Positions 28,690-39,684 of a stretch of 64,000 nucleotides of DNA are shown here, in pieces (positions within the stretch are counted from its first letter, which is position 1; each line of letters starts with the position of its first letter). The notes beneath the pieces were generated by a model that saw only the letters and a list, made by a program, of their open reading frames with translations, made no database searches and had not been told where the DNA came from. Source of the DNA: Agapetus fuscipes (taxonomy: Eukaryota; Arthropoda; Insecta; Trichoptera; Glossosomatidae); the NCBI GenBank assembly GCA_951799405.1, contig OX637343.1, forward strand, positions 1,488,001 through 1,552,000. Direction: 5' to 3'. A program made the translations under genes and the position numbers.

Positions 28690-29360
28690 TGAATAATGTG
28701 AAATATATTTAATGGCAATTTTTTTAAAGGTGAATCTGAAATGAATGATAACAATATTTTGAAAAGGAAATCCGCCGGTGTTGTCAGCTCTTCGCCACTG
28801 GAAGGGTAGGTTTGCTAGAGGGTAGTGTGGACTAGGAACGCTAGAGGGGAGTTCTATCCGGAGTACAGGAGTATAAGTGGGTGGCATACCCCCTCGCGTG
28901 ACGGACAAGCCAGAGTCGTCGGTCTCAACGCACATACCCCAATACTAAAAAAATATGTACTAACTCCTGGATATTTTTTTACAAAAATACCGAGTACATA
29001 ATATATTATGTAGTAGGAGTAGGTTATTATTTTTTATGTAAGTATCCTTTATTATTTTACCCTTCGTCGTCGTCATTCGTCGTCGAGTTTCGATTTTCAA
29101 AATCAATGCCATCACAGCAGATGAAACACATTCATGCTCTATAGCAAATTAATTTTTGTGTATATGCTGCAATGCGGCGAGCTTACGCGTGTGTGTTTAC
29201 AAATGTATGAAAACTTTTAGGAATTAATCTGTTTGTTCATACTAAAAATGTATGGAACAATATTGACATCTAACGGCAAAACGTAAAAGTTTTTTTTACA
29301 TTTTCTTTTATTTCATGCAAATTAAAAATAAAAAAAAAGCCAAATAAAAATGGATTTCAA
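28690..29360. other. Unassigned AT-rich stretch
   Basis: No gene or repeat family recognised. A short CGTCGTCGTCATTCGTCGTCG run is at 29068. Confidence 0.5.
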
Positions 29361-29364
29361 TCTG

Positions 29365-29695
29365 TAATCTAAGTTGCAAACATATATAACATTTGAGATT
29401 CATATTACATGCATTCTTACGAGCAGACATGTATAAGTTCTAATCTAATCTAATCTAAGCTGCAAAGATATATATCATTTAAGATTTATATTAAATGCAT
29501 TCCCACAAGCAGATATGTATAAGTTCCCGCTTACATATGCTGCATGTGTACTTACAACATAACAGCCCATTCCAAATGAACATAAGCCCTGCAACTCTTG
29601 CCAACCTTCCCTGAAACAAAGGTGAATTTGCAAAGTAAACCATTTTTTAAAGTATGGGTGGTCAGCCTCATACCAACCTATAAGTCAAGAAAATT
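29365..29695 (-). mobile_element. R250 fragment and full R250 copy (minus)
   Basis: A 3' piece at 29365-29437 is followed by a full copy from 29438 (CTAATCTAATCTAAGCTGC) to CCAACCTATAAGTCAAG. It is more like the dispersed copies than the array units that follow. Confidence 0.85.
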
Positions 29696-29715
29696 ATTTT
29701 GTGTATTTCTTTACA

Positions 29716-32042
29716 TAATCTAAGTTGCAAAGATACATACCATTTAAGATTCATATTAAATGCATTCCCACACGCAGACAGGTACAAGTTCACGCTTACA
29801 AATGCCCAATGTGGACTTGCAAAATAAAAAAACTAATCTCAAATGAACATAAGCCCTGCAACTTTTGCCGACTTTTCCTCAAACAGAGATAAAATTTGCA
29901 TGGTAAACCATTGCTTACAGTATGGGTGGTCAGCCACATACTAACCTTTTAGTCAAGGAAATTATTTTGTTTAGTTCTATAATCTAAGTTGCAAAGATAC
30001 ATACCATTTGAGATTCATATTAAATGCATTCCCACAAGCAGACAGGTACAAGTTCACGCTTACAAATGCCCAATGTGGACTTGCAAAATAAAAAAAACTA
30101 ATCTCAAATGAACATAAGCCCTGCAACTCTTGCCGACTTTTCCTCAAACAGAGATAAAATTTGCATTGTGAACCATTGCTTACAGTATGGGTGGTCAGCC
30201 ACATACTAACCTTTTAGTCAAGGAAATTAATTTGTTTAGTTCATTAATCTAAGTTGCAAAGATACATACCATTTGAGATTCATATTAAATGCATTCCCAC
30301 AAGCAGACAGGTACAAGTTCACGCTTACAAATGCCCAATGTGGACTTGCAAAATAAAAAAAACTAATCTCAAATGAACATAAGCCCTGCAACTCTTGCCG
30401 ACTTTTCCTCAAACAGAGATAAAATTTGCATTGTGAACCATTGCTTACAGTATGGGTGGTCAGCCACATACTAACCTTTTAGTCAAGGAAATTAATTTGT
30501 TTAGTTCATTAATCTAAGTTGCAAAGATACATACCATTTGAGATTCATATTAAATGCATTCCCACAAGCAGACAGGTATAAGTTCGCGCTTACAAATGCC
30601 CCATGTGGACTTATAAAATAAAAAACTAATCTTAAATGAACATAAGCCCTGCAACTCTTGCCGACTTTTCCTCAAACAGAGATAAAATTTTCATTGTAAA
30701 ACAATCTTACAGTATGGGTGGTCAGCCACATACTAACCTATAAGTCAAGGAAATTATTTTGTTTAGTTCTATAATCTAAGTTGCAAAGATACATACCATT
30801 TGAGATTCATATAAAATGCATTCCCACAAGCAGACAGGTACAAGTTCACGCTTACAAATGCCCAATGTGGACTTGCAAAATAAAAAAAACTAATCTCAAA
30901 TGAACATAAGCCCTGCAACTCTTGCCGACTTTTCCTCAAACAGAGATAAAATTTGCATTGTGAACCATTGCTTACAGTATGGGTGGTCAGCCACATACTA
31001 ACCTTTTAGTCAAGGAAATTATTTTGTTTAGTTCTTTAATCTAAGTTGCAAAGATACATACCATTTGAGATTCATATTAAATGCATTCCCACAAGCAGAC
31101 AGGTACAAGTTCACGCTTACAAATGCCCAATGTGGACTTGCAAAATAAAAAAAACTAATCTCAAATGAACATAAGCCCTGCAACTCTTGCCGACTTTTCC
31201 TCAAACAGAGATAAAATTTTCATGGTAAACCATTCTTACAGTATGGGTGGTCAGCCACATACTAACCTATAAGTCAAGGAAATTATTTTGTTAAGTTCCA
31301 TAATCTAAGTTGCAAAGATACATACCAATCGAGATTCATATTAAATGCATTCCCACAAGCAGACAGGTATAAGTTTGCGCTTACAAATGCCCCATGTGGA
31401 CTTACAAAATAAAAAAAACTAATCTCAAATGAACATAAGCCCTGCAACTCTTACCGACTTTTTCTCAAACAGAGATAAAATTTTCATGGTAAACCATTCT
31501 TACAGTATGGGTGGTCAGCCACATACTAACCTATAAGTCAAGGAAATTATTTTGTTAAGTTCTATAATCTAAGTTGCAAAGATACATACCATTTGAGATT
31601 CATATTAAATGCATTCCCACAAGCAGACAGGTATAAGTTCGCGCTTACAAATGCCCCATGTGGACTTATAAAATAAAAAAACTAATCTCAAATGAACATA
31701 AGCCCTGCAACTCTTGCCGACTTTTCCTCAAACAGAGATAAAATTTTCATGGTAAACCATTCTTACAGTATGGGTGGCCAGCCACATACTAACCTATAAG
31801 TCAAGGAAATTATTTTGTTAAGTTCTATAATCTAAGTTGCAAAGATACATACCAATCGAGATTCATATTAAATGCATTCCCACAAGCAGACATTTATAAG
31901 TTCGCGCTTACACATAATGCATGTTGACTTACAACATAAAAACCCAAACTCAAATTAATATAAGCCCTGCAACTCTTGCCAATCTTCCCTGAAACACAGC
32001 TGAAATCTGCAAAGTGAACCATTTTTTAAACTATGGGTGGTC
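29716..32042 (-). repeat. Tandem satellite array of R250 units
   Basis: TAATCTAAGTTGCAAAG recurs at 29716, 29980, 30245, 30510, 30772, 31037, 31301, 31565 and 31828: spacing 262-265 bp, eight full units and a decayed ninth. Each unit is R250 plus a ~22-bp linker (AAATTATTTTGTTTAGTTC). The linker is conserved, so the array grew by tandem duplication and not by repeated insertion. Two unit types alternate: type A with CCATTGCTTACAG and AACCTTTTAGTC (units 1, 2, 3, 5) and type B with CCATTCTTACAG or a variant and AACCTATAAGTC (units 4, 6, 7, 8). The usual CAGGG hairpin is lost in all (TCCTCAAACAGAGAT). Confidence 0.95.
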
Positions 32043-32135
32043 GATTTTCTTTTACAAAGGCTGCATGTTTTTATTTTACATGTTTTCCGAATTTTAACGC
32101 GAGGAAACTATGCGCAATATACACATTCACCAAAT

Positions 32136-32185
32136 GTTAAGGGGTTGGGCTGCGTAGCAGCCAGGGGCAACGCCCCTAGTTAGAT
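32136..32185 (+). other. Possible Helitron-like 3' terminus
   Basis: GGGCTGCGTAGCAGCC then AGGGGCAACGCCCCTAGT: a GC-rich hairpin ending in CTAG followed by T, reminiscent of Helitron/Helentron 3' ends. No matching 5' end was identified. Confidence 0.35.
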
Positions 32186-32197
32186 ATAATAATCAAT

Positions 32198-32440
32198 CGG
32201 GGCTATTCTTAGACATTTTAGTCGTCGGTTGAGCCCACGCTTTGAAAAACTAATGATGCATTTGTATGAAGACCTGTCAATCTAAGATGGTCGCAAGTGA
32301 ACAGCTGATTTGTCTTCATACAAATATTGCGAAATTCGGTAGGTAGGAATGACCGTGGTGATGAGACTTTCAGCACAGGCATCATTAGTTTGTCAAAGCG
32401 TGGGCTCAACTGACGACTAAAATGTCGAAGAATAGCCCCG
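32198..32440. mobile_element. TIR element A, uninterrupted copy
   Basis: A 243-bp reference copy. Inverted ends CGGGGCTATTCTTAGACATT and complement; AAT at 32195-32197 and 32441-32443. Inner arms GAAGACCTGTCAATCTAAG and TTCATACAAATATTGCG also pair. No coding capacity. Confidence 0.88.
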
Positions 32441-32494
32441 AATGAGATTAAAAAAATCTATATAAATTTAATATTTTCATTTTTTGTTACAACT

Positions 32495-32600
32495 AAGAAC
32501 TGGTCATGAAAGGCCCATCCAGTCTTACGGAAACTAGGTCTTTCTTGTGATATGCGCTTTGTATAGCAACGATCAAGTTTACAGAGGGTTCTGTAATCTA
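32495..32600 (+). mobile_element. SINE1 body fragment
   Basis: CTGGTCATGAAAGGCCCATCC, ACTAGGTCTTTCTTG and CAAGTTTACAGAGGGTTC: a diverged SINE1 body. Confidence 0.6.
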
Positions 32601-32780
32601 TCATTTAAGTTAGGAGGATATGTGTTCGCGCTTACACATTCGTATGAAAAATTCAAATAAACATAATTTCTACAATCCGTGCCGACTTTCCCTGAAACAG
32701 GGGTGATGTTGGCAAGAGTGAATCACTATTTATAACACAGCAGGTTGGCCTCATACCAATCTATTAGTCAAGGAACAAAA
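32600..32780 (-). mobile_element. R250 copy (minus), shortened
   Basis: TTCGCGCTTACACATTCG, CCCTGAAACAGGGGTGATG and TCTATTAGTCAAGGAAC. Confidence 0.7.
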
Positions 32781-32825
32781 CAATACTTAAATGTGGACAA
32801 TAAGGGCAATAGAGGTATATAGTCT

Positions 32826-33025
32826 AGACCGGTCCGTAGTCAAGTGGTTAACATTTCTGACTCGTAAATGGAAGGTTGTGGGTATGAATCCCGGCTCACC
32901 AAAAAAACAAATCAGTTATATTAATATGCTCTTCGCCGGTGGAAAAATTCATATATCTTTACCAAAGGTCAGTAACTAAAGGTCTATACAGCCTTAGAGC
33001 AACTGGGTCTTGCTTGAGAATTGGC
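32826..33025 (+). mobile_element. SINE1 copy, 3'-truncated
   Basis: GACCGGTCCGTAGTCAAGTGG to GAGAATTGGCGCTTCGTA; abuts SINE2. Confidence 0.85.
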
Positions 33026-33037
33026 GCTTCGTAAAAA

Positions 33038-33320
33038 GTCCGGTCGGTATGTCAGTTGGTAGAATGCTTGCATTCCATGCCGAGAGCAAGGCTTCAATCC
33101 CCAACGAAAGTGTCAGAAATGATTTCCCGTTTCGGTGTCCATAAAAATAAATATCGGCAAGGTGTAATCAGCCTTCACAAGAAATGAGCACCAGTCCCCT
33201 CGGGAGCTGGGAAACCCCCAGTTCAACTGAAAGTGATTGGTGTGAGGTCAGCCCCCTTACCTGTAAAAATAGAAACTTCGGAGATAACGCAGGCAAGAAT
33301 TTTAGTTGCGAAGTATCAGG
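33038..33320 (+). mobile_element. SINE2 copy
   Basis: CCGGTCGGTATGTCAGTTGG to GATAACGCAGGCAAGAA; same SINE1-SINE2 junction style as at 17.3 kb. Confidence 0.85.
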
Positions 33321-33437
33321 ATACCATGCTGAGCAAGGGTATGGTTCATTCCATGCGACACTTCGTCCACAAAGTAGGTTGTGGGTGCGGTAGCTTTTCT
33401 TTTAGATGTCCAACGCTGCCCCGCCCCGCCTCCCTAC

Positions 33438-33472
33438 TCCTGGTTCTGCCCCCCTGGTGTTAAAAGAACCAG
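33438..33472. repeat. Short hairpin in a C-rich patch
   Basis: TCCTGGTTCT and AGAACCAGGA form a perfect 10-bp stem. CCGGCTTATGCTGG follows. Function unknown. Confidence 0.5.
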
Positions 33473-33479
33473 GAAGCTA

Positions 33480-34125
33480 CAAAAATACCCCCCGGCTTAT
33501 GCTGGGGTGTGCTAGAAGAGGGTGGACATGCACCCCTAGTATATACACTCTATATATACATTTTGCTTTTCCATAGCAACTGGCTTTGCTATAGATTAAC
33601 AGTACCTACCGCATCCAACCCTAAGAAAGAACTTTCCTTCGACCTCATCCAGAATCTAGAGGCACTATTTCGATGGAGGCTCTGAATCGAACGAGAATAG
33701 AACCTTTTAGAGCCTGTTGCACCAACCTTCAATCAATATTTGATTGACACCTCAAATTTCATTGCTTAGTTCTGGTAAGGACCTCGGTTAAATTTTCTCG
33801 GAAGTGGGTAATAATATGATGGAATTTGAACAGGAAATATGATGTGCATCATGCTGACTTTACTTATATGCAACCAAATGTTTGAAAGAGAGAAATCACA
33901 TCTAATTTTGATTTGTCGAGTCTGTGCTGCTCCGTTGTTTTTCCTTTCTACAACCTGTGTACGCACGCAAACAATAAACACATTGCAAATGATTCCAGCA
34001 TTGCTATTTGTCTCCCTCGCACTTACTTAGAATGTATCCGTCCCTTTTCCTCGCGATATCAAAATGGTTTAATCAAAACTGCGACCTCTCGCTTGTTAAA
34101 GTCTCTTTTTCTTCTTCGTCTTTTA
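33480..34125. other. Unassigned stretch
   Basis: No gene or window-internal repeat recognised. GCCTGTTGCACCAACC at 33714 resembles a DNA transposon end, without a partner seen here. Confidence 0.4.
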
Positions 34126-34129
34126 TCTT

Positions 34130-34295
34130 ATTATATTTACAAGTTCACGCTTGCACATGCCGCATTTGAACCTTCAACAAAAAAACCCAAATCTCAAATG
34201 GACACACACCCTGCAACTCTTACCGTCCTTGGTGACACTGGCAAGGTGAACCATTTTTTACAACATGGGTGGTCAGCCGCATACCATCCGAATGT
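34130..34295 (-). mobile_element. R250 copy (minus), both ends short
   Basis: CACGCTTGCACATGCCGCATT to GGTCAGCCGCATACC. The CAGGG hairpin has been deleted (CCGTCCTTGGTGACACTGGC). Confidence 0.8.
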
Positions 34296-34310
34296 GTAAT
34301 AAATCGGTGT

Positions 34311-34498
34311 TATGGCCGCGGGGATCAAGTCAGGTTATTTGGAACCGGATAACGCTGGTTCGAATCCCGCGACGATAGCTTCGACCCTGGTTCAACAGAT
34401 GCCGTTGCATGCACACAAGCTTCTGCTTTCGCATGAAGACAACTGGCCAGGCAATATAGGTTGGTGGATTGCATTCCTTTCCACAAAAAAAAAAACAC
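34311..34498 (+). mobile_element. SINE3 copy (Leu/Ser-type tRNA head)
   Basis: ATGGCCGCGGGGATCAAG head and CTGGTTCGAATCCCGCGACG B-box-like element spaced as in long-variable-arm tRNAs; body CTTCGACCCTGGTTCAACAG, GTTGCATGCACACAAGCTTC, CAACTGGCCAGGC; poly(A) end. Sister copies at 45770 and 48239. Confidence 0.8.
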
Positions 34499-34765
34499 TG
34501 TAGATTTAAATATACTCGTATAGAACCCAGCGCTATAACGTGCCAGTAGTGAAAATGGCTTCCCATCTACAGTTTATAACAGGCTGACTGTAATTTAAAA
34601 GTAATAACCCTTGAGTTTTACATGTTCACACCCTAAATCTAAACCATTGGTCCCCCCTCCATATGATTGTATGCCTAGCAGTTATTTTCCCATTTAATAT
34701 TGGGGATTTAATTTAACTAAATTAGTATTGGAGAAAAAACCATCCATCTACATATCTAATTTCTC

Positions 34766-35505
34766 TAATCTAATCTAATCTAATCTAAGCTGCAAATATA
34801 TATATCATTTAAGATTTATATTAAATGCATTCCCACAAGCAGACATGTATAATTTCGCGCTAACACATGCTGCATGTGGACCTACAATATAAAAACCCAA
34901 TCTCAAATGAACATAAGCCCTGCAACTCTTGCCGTCCTTCCCTGAAACAGGGGTGACATTGGCAAAGTGAACCAATTTTTTTACAGTATGGGTGGTCAGC
35001 CACATAACAACCTATAAGTCAAGGAACATACATGACAAATTACATTTTTAAAATCAATAAATAACAATATATACATGGACATAAAAACTAAATCATAAAA
35101 ACCAATTTTACTTTAACAAACCCTAGCCGCCAACATCACAGATCAACCGCCATTTCTTTCTATCCTTACATACTTCTTTCATTTCCTCCAGAGTCATAAC
35201 CTTCTTCATACAAGCTCTTCTTTTATTATGACTCTGGATATTCCATTCATTCGCAATTTCGGATATTTGGTCCATCCATACCTTTCTCGGTCTTCCTCTA
35301 CCACGACATCCATCTATTCTACCAACATATACTTTCTTCGTCAGTCTTTCCTCATTCATTCTCTCCATATGCCCAAACCATCTTAACAAACTTTTTTTAA
35401 TCTTCACTTTCACACTTTCTCTTGCACCACATTCTTCTCTTACAAAATCATTCCTCACCCTGTCACTCCGTTTTTTCCCAATCATACTTCTTAGAAAGTC
35501 CATTT
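34766..35505 (-). mobile_element. Main LINE 3' end (minus) with open ORF2 C-terminus
   Basis: R250 (34766-35029), 3'UTR, then 126 codons open on the minus strand (35503-35123): DFLRSMIGKKRSDRVRNDF to KDRKKWRLICDVGG. No stop or frameshift, and close to the long copy at 7.68-8.05 kb. Truncated mid-ORF. Confidence 0.9.
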
Positions 35506-35516
35506 CTCTATAATCT

Positions 35517-35850
35517 GTAATCTAAGTTGCAGAGATATATTAACATTTAAGGCGTTCAAATGCATGCCCACAAACAAACACGTGTAGTTCGCGCTTACAA
35601 ATGCTGAATGTGTACTTACAAATAAAATCCAAACCTCAAATGAACATAAGAACTACAACTTTTGCCGATCTTCCCTGACACAGGGGTGACATTGGCAAAG
35701 TGAACCAATTTTTACAGTAGTATGGGTGGTCAGCCTCATACCAACCTATAAGTCAAGGAATATATCATCTATACATATGATCATCTATAATTAATCTAAG
35801 CTGCAAAGATATGTTTACTTTTAAGGCGCACATTAAATGCATGCCCACAT
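35517..35850 (-). mobile_element. R250 copy plus 3' fragment (minus)
   Basis: Full copy 35517-35762 (TAATCTAAGTTGCAGAG to CCTATAAGTCAAGG), followed at 35790 by a second 3' end of ~60 bp (TAATCTAAGCTGCAAAG). Confidence 0.85.
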
Positions 35851-35892
35851 GCTTGTTTTTTTTTCAATCTGGCAATTTTCAATGGCATGATT

Positions 35893-36222
35893 GTCCGGTC
35901 GATAGCTCAGTTGGTAGAGTGCTTGCATTCCATGCCGTGAGCTCGGGTTCGAATCTCACCGAGGGTGTCAGAAATGATTTCCCGTTTCGTTGTTTATTTC
36001 AAACCCCATTATAAAATACCTGCAAGGTTAACTCAGCCTTCACAAGAAATGAGAACCAGCCCCCCGCGAGCTGGGAAACCCCCACTTCAACTGAAAGTGG
36101 TTGGTGTGAAACCGGCCCCCTTACCTGTAAAATTAAAAAGGTCCCGAAGCGCCACTTGCGACCCCTTCGGGGAAACGCAGGCAAGAAGTTACACTATATG
36201 CGTTGCTTAGTTGCGTTTTTTT
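35893..36222 (+). mobile_element. SINE2 copy
   Basis: Complete: GGTCGATAGCTCAGTTGG, GGTTCGAATCTCACCGAGG, body, AAGAAGTTACACTATATGCG. Confidence 0.9.
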
Positions 36223-36349
36223 TTTAAATCATAAATTTTATATATCTTTGCAACTTAGATTATAGATAATATTTTAATCACTATCCCACCGCGTCGCTCG
36301 CATTGTCCAAACGAAGCCGTCCGTTTTCTAGGAGAGAGTATCGGGGACG

Positions 36350-36540
36350 CAGAAGGACTGCAGGGGGGCTGGGGGGTAGATAAAAGTAGGGGGTGGCAGT
36401 AGGGGAACAGCCCCCAGTTCCTCTGCCCTTACATTAAAGAAAATGCCCGCCTGCTGGGGGGTGTGGGGGGATGTGGGGGGAAGAACGAGGGCGCCACGAT
36501 GGCAAAAAGCAAGCAGGCGCGGGCGGTGCAAGGACCAGCC
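36350..36540. other. G-rich low-complexity stretch
   Basis: GGGGGGCTGGGGGGTAG, GGGGGGTGTGGGGGGATG. Quadruplex-prone; no gene recognised. Confidence 0.6.
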
Positions 36541-36809
36541 ATATCCTCAATATAATACTACTATAGGTATACTCCGTGGAAACCTCAAAAGTTGCGCATC
36601 ACAGGATTGGTTATTTGACACTTCTATAAAAATATAGATACTGCTGTGTTTTACGCGACTTTAATTTACTAAAAGTAACGGTTGCTTATTTTGCAAAATT
36701 TATTGCAGATTCGGTTCGGACACAGAGTTATTTTTTTACAGTCACTTTACACCTACACAAAAAAAAAACTATTTTTAATTTTATTTTTAAATGTTCAATT
36801 GGAATTTAA

Positions 36810-36890
36810 ATAGTAGGACGTCGGATATGACTCCGACGAAACGTAGAGAAAATCGTTCTTCTCTTTTGCACGGTCAGTAAAATCAGTTTT
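36810..36890 (+). mobile_element. Penelope-like end with half hammerhead-like core
   Basis: GACGTCGGATATGACTCCGAC followed by GAAACGTAG: stem II and GAAA are present but CTGANGA is replaced by AGTAGGA. The 60480-60515 piece has the complementary half (CTGAAGACGTGGGATATGACTC). Confidence 0.55.
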
Positions 36891-36920
36891 TTTAACTTTA
36901 TAATTGTAATTTGTCATGTA

Positions 36921-37187
36921 TGTTCCTTGACTTATAGGTTGGTATGCGGCTGACCACCCATACTGTAAAAAAAAATGGTTAACTTTGCCAATGTCACCCC
37001 TGTTTCAGGGAAGGGCGGCAAGAGTTGCAGGGCTTATGTTCATTTGAGATTGGGTTTTTATATTGTAGGCCCACATACGGCATGTGTTATACATGTCTGC
37101 TTGTGGAAATGCATATATAAATTTAATATAAATCTTAAATGATATATATCTTTGCAGATTAGATTAGATTAGATTAGATTAGATAAA
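36921..37187 (+). mobile_element. R250 copy with LINE 3'UTR stub
   Basis: GTAATTTGTCATGTATG stub, then TTCCTTGACTTATAGG to a (GATTA)5-like tail. Confidence 0.9.
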
Positions 37188-37416
37188 ACTTAAATAGTAT
37201 TGTTAAAAGGTTTGTGTTTTCCAATCGAATTTTTAAAAAACTATTAATTAGGTCCTTACTTAAGTTATAATATTATATAGTGTTAGCCACTCACAGAAAA
37301 CCATGGCTCAACAGCAGGCGCGTGCAAGGGTATAGGCAAATACATTTCAGAATTTTTTTCTCCCATTCCTTTAAAATAACTAATTTGAAATTGACTGAAG
37401 TGCTAACGATGCTTCC

Positions 37417-37667
37417 AATCTAAATCTAAGTTGCAAAGATATGTATCATTTGAGATTCATATTAAATGCATTCCCACAAGCAGACACGCATAATTTCTCG
37501 CTCAAACATGCCGCATGTAAACCTAAAATATAAAAAACCCAATCTCAAATGAACATAAGCCCTGCAACTCGTGCCGACCTTCCCTGAAACAGGGGTGACA
37601 TTGGCAAAGTGAACCATTTTTACAGTATGGGTGGTCAGCTTCATACCAACCTATAAGTCAAGGAAAA
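37417..37667 (-). mobile_element. R250 copy (minus)
   Basis: AATCTAAATCTAAGTTGC to CCAACCTATAAGTCAAGG. Confidence 0.9.
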
Positions 37668-37971
37668 TGCAACTAAAATTTTGAATTTCAAATCGGAATA
37701 TCATGCTTAAATGTTTTTTTACGATATATTGCCTACGTATCAGGCGCATGTGCCTGTATGGGATGCACGCCCCTGCTTAACAGCCACCTAACATGAATTT
37801 TCAATCCAAAAAAACGATGATGCATGTATCAGTTATGAATCAAATTCCTGCTGGTCATTAAATCAAAATGCCTGCCCGGTGAGAATCAATGAAGAACAGA
37901 AACGTATTAATTTTCCTTCCATAGATCCATGGATCAGCCGTAGATCAAATGTTTTGTGAATAACACTGATA

Positions 37972-38397
37972 GTCAACGACGTTACCATGTTGAAAGCACC
38001 GGTTGCCATAGATCACCGAAGTTAAGCAACATTGGGCGCGGACAGAACTTGGATTGGCTACCGCTTAGGTACACCGCGTGTCGTTGGCATCTTGGACCGG
38101 TCCGTAGTCCAGTGGCAACACTTCGGACTCGTAAATGGAAGGTTGTGGATTCGGATCCCGGCGGAGCACAAATTTATACCATTTATATTTCGAATATGCT
38201 CTTCACTGGGTTGAAAAATTCATAAACCTTTACCAAAGACCGGTCACTGAAAGGTCCATCCAACCTTACAGCAACTTGCTTGAGAATTGGCGCTTTCTAC
38301 AGCGACGACCAAGTTTGCAGAGGGCTCTTGAGGTGTGATACACACAAAAACAGCGCTCACCAAATAAATCATCCTAATATTATTATTATTATATAGG
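37972..38397 (+). mobile_element. Complete chimeric 5S-tRNA SINE1
   Basis: The only full-length chimera here: a 119-nt 5S-like head (37972-38090), the tRNA-like head (GACCGGTCCGTAGTCCAGTGG, GATTCGGATCCCGGCGG), body, TTGAGGTGTGATACACAC, AAATAAATCATCCTAAT and (ATT)n at 38377-38392. The head keeps GATCACCGAAGTTAAGCAAC; its 3' half is more decayed than the copy at 25.7 kb. It joins to tRNA at the same place as that copy, so the fusion is ancestral. Confidence 0.9.
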
Positions 38398-38518
38398 ATC
38401 CTGCCTCGTCTTATCCTCTGTAACTTTCTGCGACCCTGATACATCTACCTCACTCCCTCCCTTCAGTATAAAGCATTAAATTTATACTCAAGCATATCGT
38501 TTTACCAGAAAAATGTAG

Positions 38519-38835
38519 CAACTAAAACTCTCAATACTAGTAACGTCTTCGTTTTCATACATTTTTGGCTTAAACGCTAAAATTGAGTTTAAACGACGTG
38601 TTTTATACTTAGGTACAGTTTGCAAACGACGCGACGTTCGGCGTCTTTGGTGAAATATGAAAAATCCTCAGACGCCTCCGCGCCCAAGGATATTACAGAG
38701 CTCCAAGTGTAAAACATAACTTCCAACTCATCCGTAACATTCTACCAAAAATGTATACAGACTAAAACTCTCACAAGAGACGCTGTTTCAATTTTAGTGC
38801 ATTTTCTGGTCAACGCTATGATTGAGTAACGTGCA
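38519..38835 (+). repeat. Two copies of dispersed repeat G
   Basis: At 38519-38610 and 38755-38835: ACTAAAACTCTCA, then GTAACGTCTTCG or GAGACGCTGTTTC, then TTAAACGCT or GTCAACGCTATGATTGAGT. The pair suggests a larger repeat of ~240 bp. Confidence 0.5.
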
Positions 38836-39101
38836 GTTAGCGAAGCCGAATATCTTTTTTTCTGCGCCGTTCTTTGTTAATTCTTCCCCCACCTCCTGCC
38901 GCCTCGTGCGCGCCTGGTAGCCTGGTAGATGATGTACTAAGAAAGATTCGTGAAAAAATTACAAATCGATGGACTCGGCGCATTTAATATGTGTGGAAAT
39001 TTGCGATTTTCTTCGACTGGGTTGCTAAGGAAAACATACGAGTGCTTACTTAGTCAACCATTCTGGTCCACTGCTAAACCTAGGACTACTCCACATTTTT
39101 C

Positions 39102-39445
39102 CAGGGCTGGAAGTCTCATCACTACGGTAATTCTTTTGTATAAAGACTAATGAGGTAAAGTTTACGGAAAATAATAAAGAGTGATTTCCCCAAAATCTGT
39201 CGTTTTTGTTTCTTACACTTTGTGGTCTTAGCAAAAGAGTTGCAGTGATGAAGAAAATCAAGTTCAAACAAACAAAAACGGCAGATTTTGGGGGAAATCA
39301 CTCTTTAATAATTGCCGTAAACTTTACATTACTCAACTCGTACTAAGAGTACTGTTCATTGCGGCCATCTTGGATTGATAGGTCTTTATACAAATATTAC
39401 CGATATTCGGTAGGTAAGAATTATTGTGGTGATGAGTCTTCCAGC
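39102..39445. mobile_element. Element-A-related core interrupted by palindrome M2
   Basis: Left CCAGGGCTGGAAGTCTCATC, GGTAATTCTTTTGTAT; right GCGGCCATCTTGGATTGATAG, TACAAATATTACCGATATTC, GTGGTGATGAGTC. Between them, 39153-39352, is a copy of M2 with a truncated left end. Confidence 0.65.
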
Positions 39446-39483
39446 TCAGAGGTATCTTGGGCCTTCTGCATCCAATCACCAGA

Positions 39484-39655
39484 AGCGCTATTCTTATCAA
39501 TTCCTTACACTTTAGATATCAATACAAGTCGAAGCTTGCTAGCGCTTGCGAAAGAGCTCCATAGATAAAAAAAAAAACACTGCACACCTTATTTTTGGAC
39601 ACAAATCGCTATCACGTCACCTTAAGGTAGTAAGGAATTTAGCAGTATAGCGCTT
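39484..39655. mobile_element. Short TIR element M9
   Basis: AGCGCTAT outermost, then AATTCCTTAC; right GTAAGGAATTTAGC and ATAGCGCT. Internal CTTGCTAGCGCTTGCGAAAG matches the copy at 56398-56534. No duplication confirmed. Confidence 0.6.
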
Positions 39656-39684
39656 CAGGAATCCTTATTTATGTCGTCTGACCA

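Noticed and set aside
30236..30469. Repeated 75-codon ORFs in the satellite array
   Set aside because: Copies of the same repeat sequence; tandem duplication explains the identity without selection on protein.
29716..32042. CRISPR array
   Set aside because: Repeats of ~264 bp with no variable spacers, in a eukaryotic transposon setting.
35893..35965. tRNA gene
   Set aside because: A- and B-box-like sequences are present, but the anticodon arm does not pair and the segment is the head of a conserved SINE2 body.
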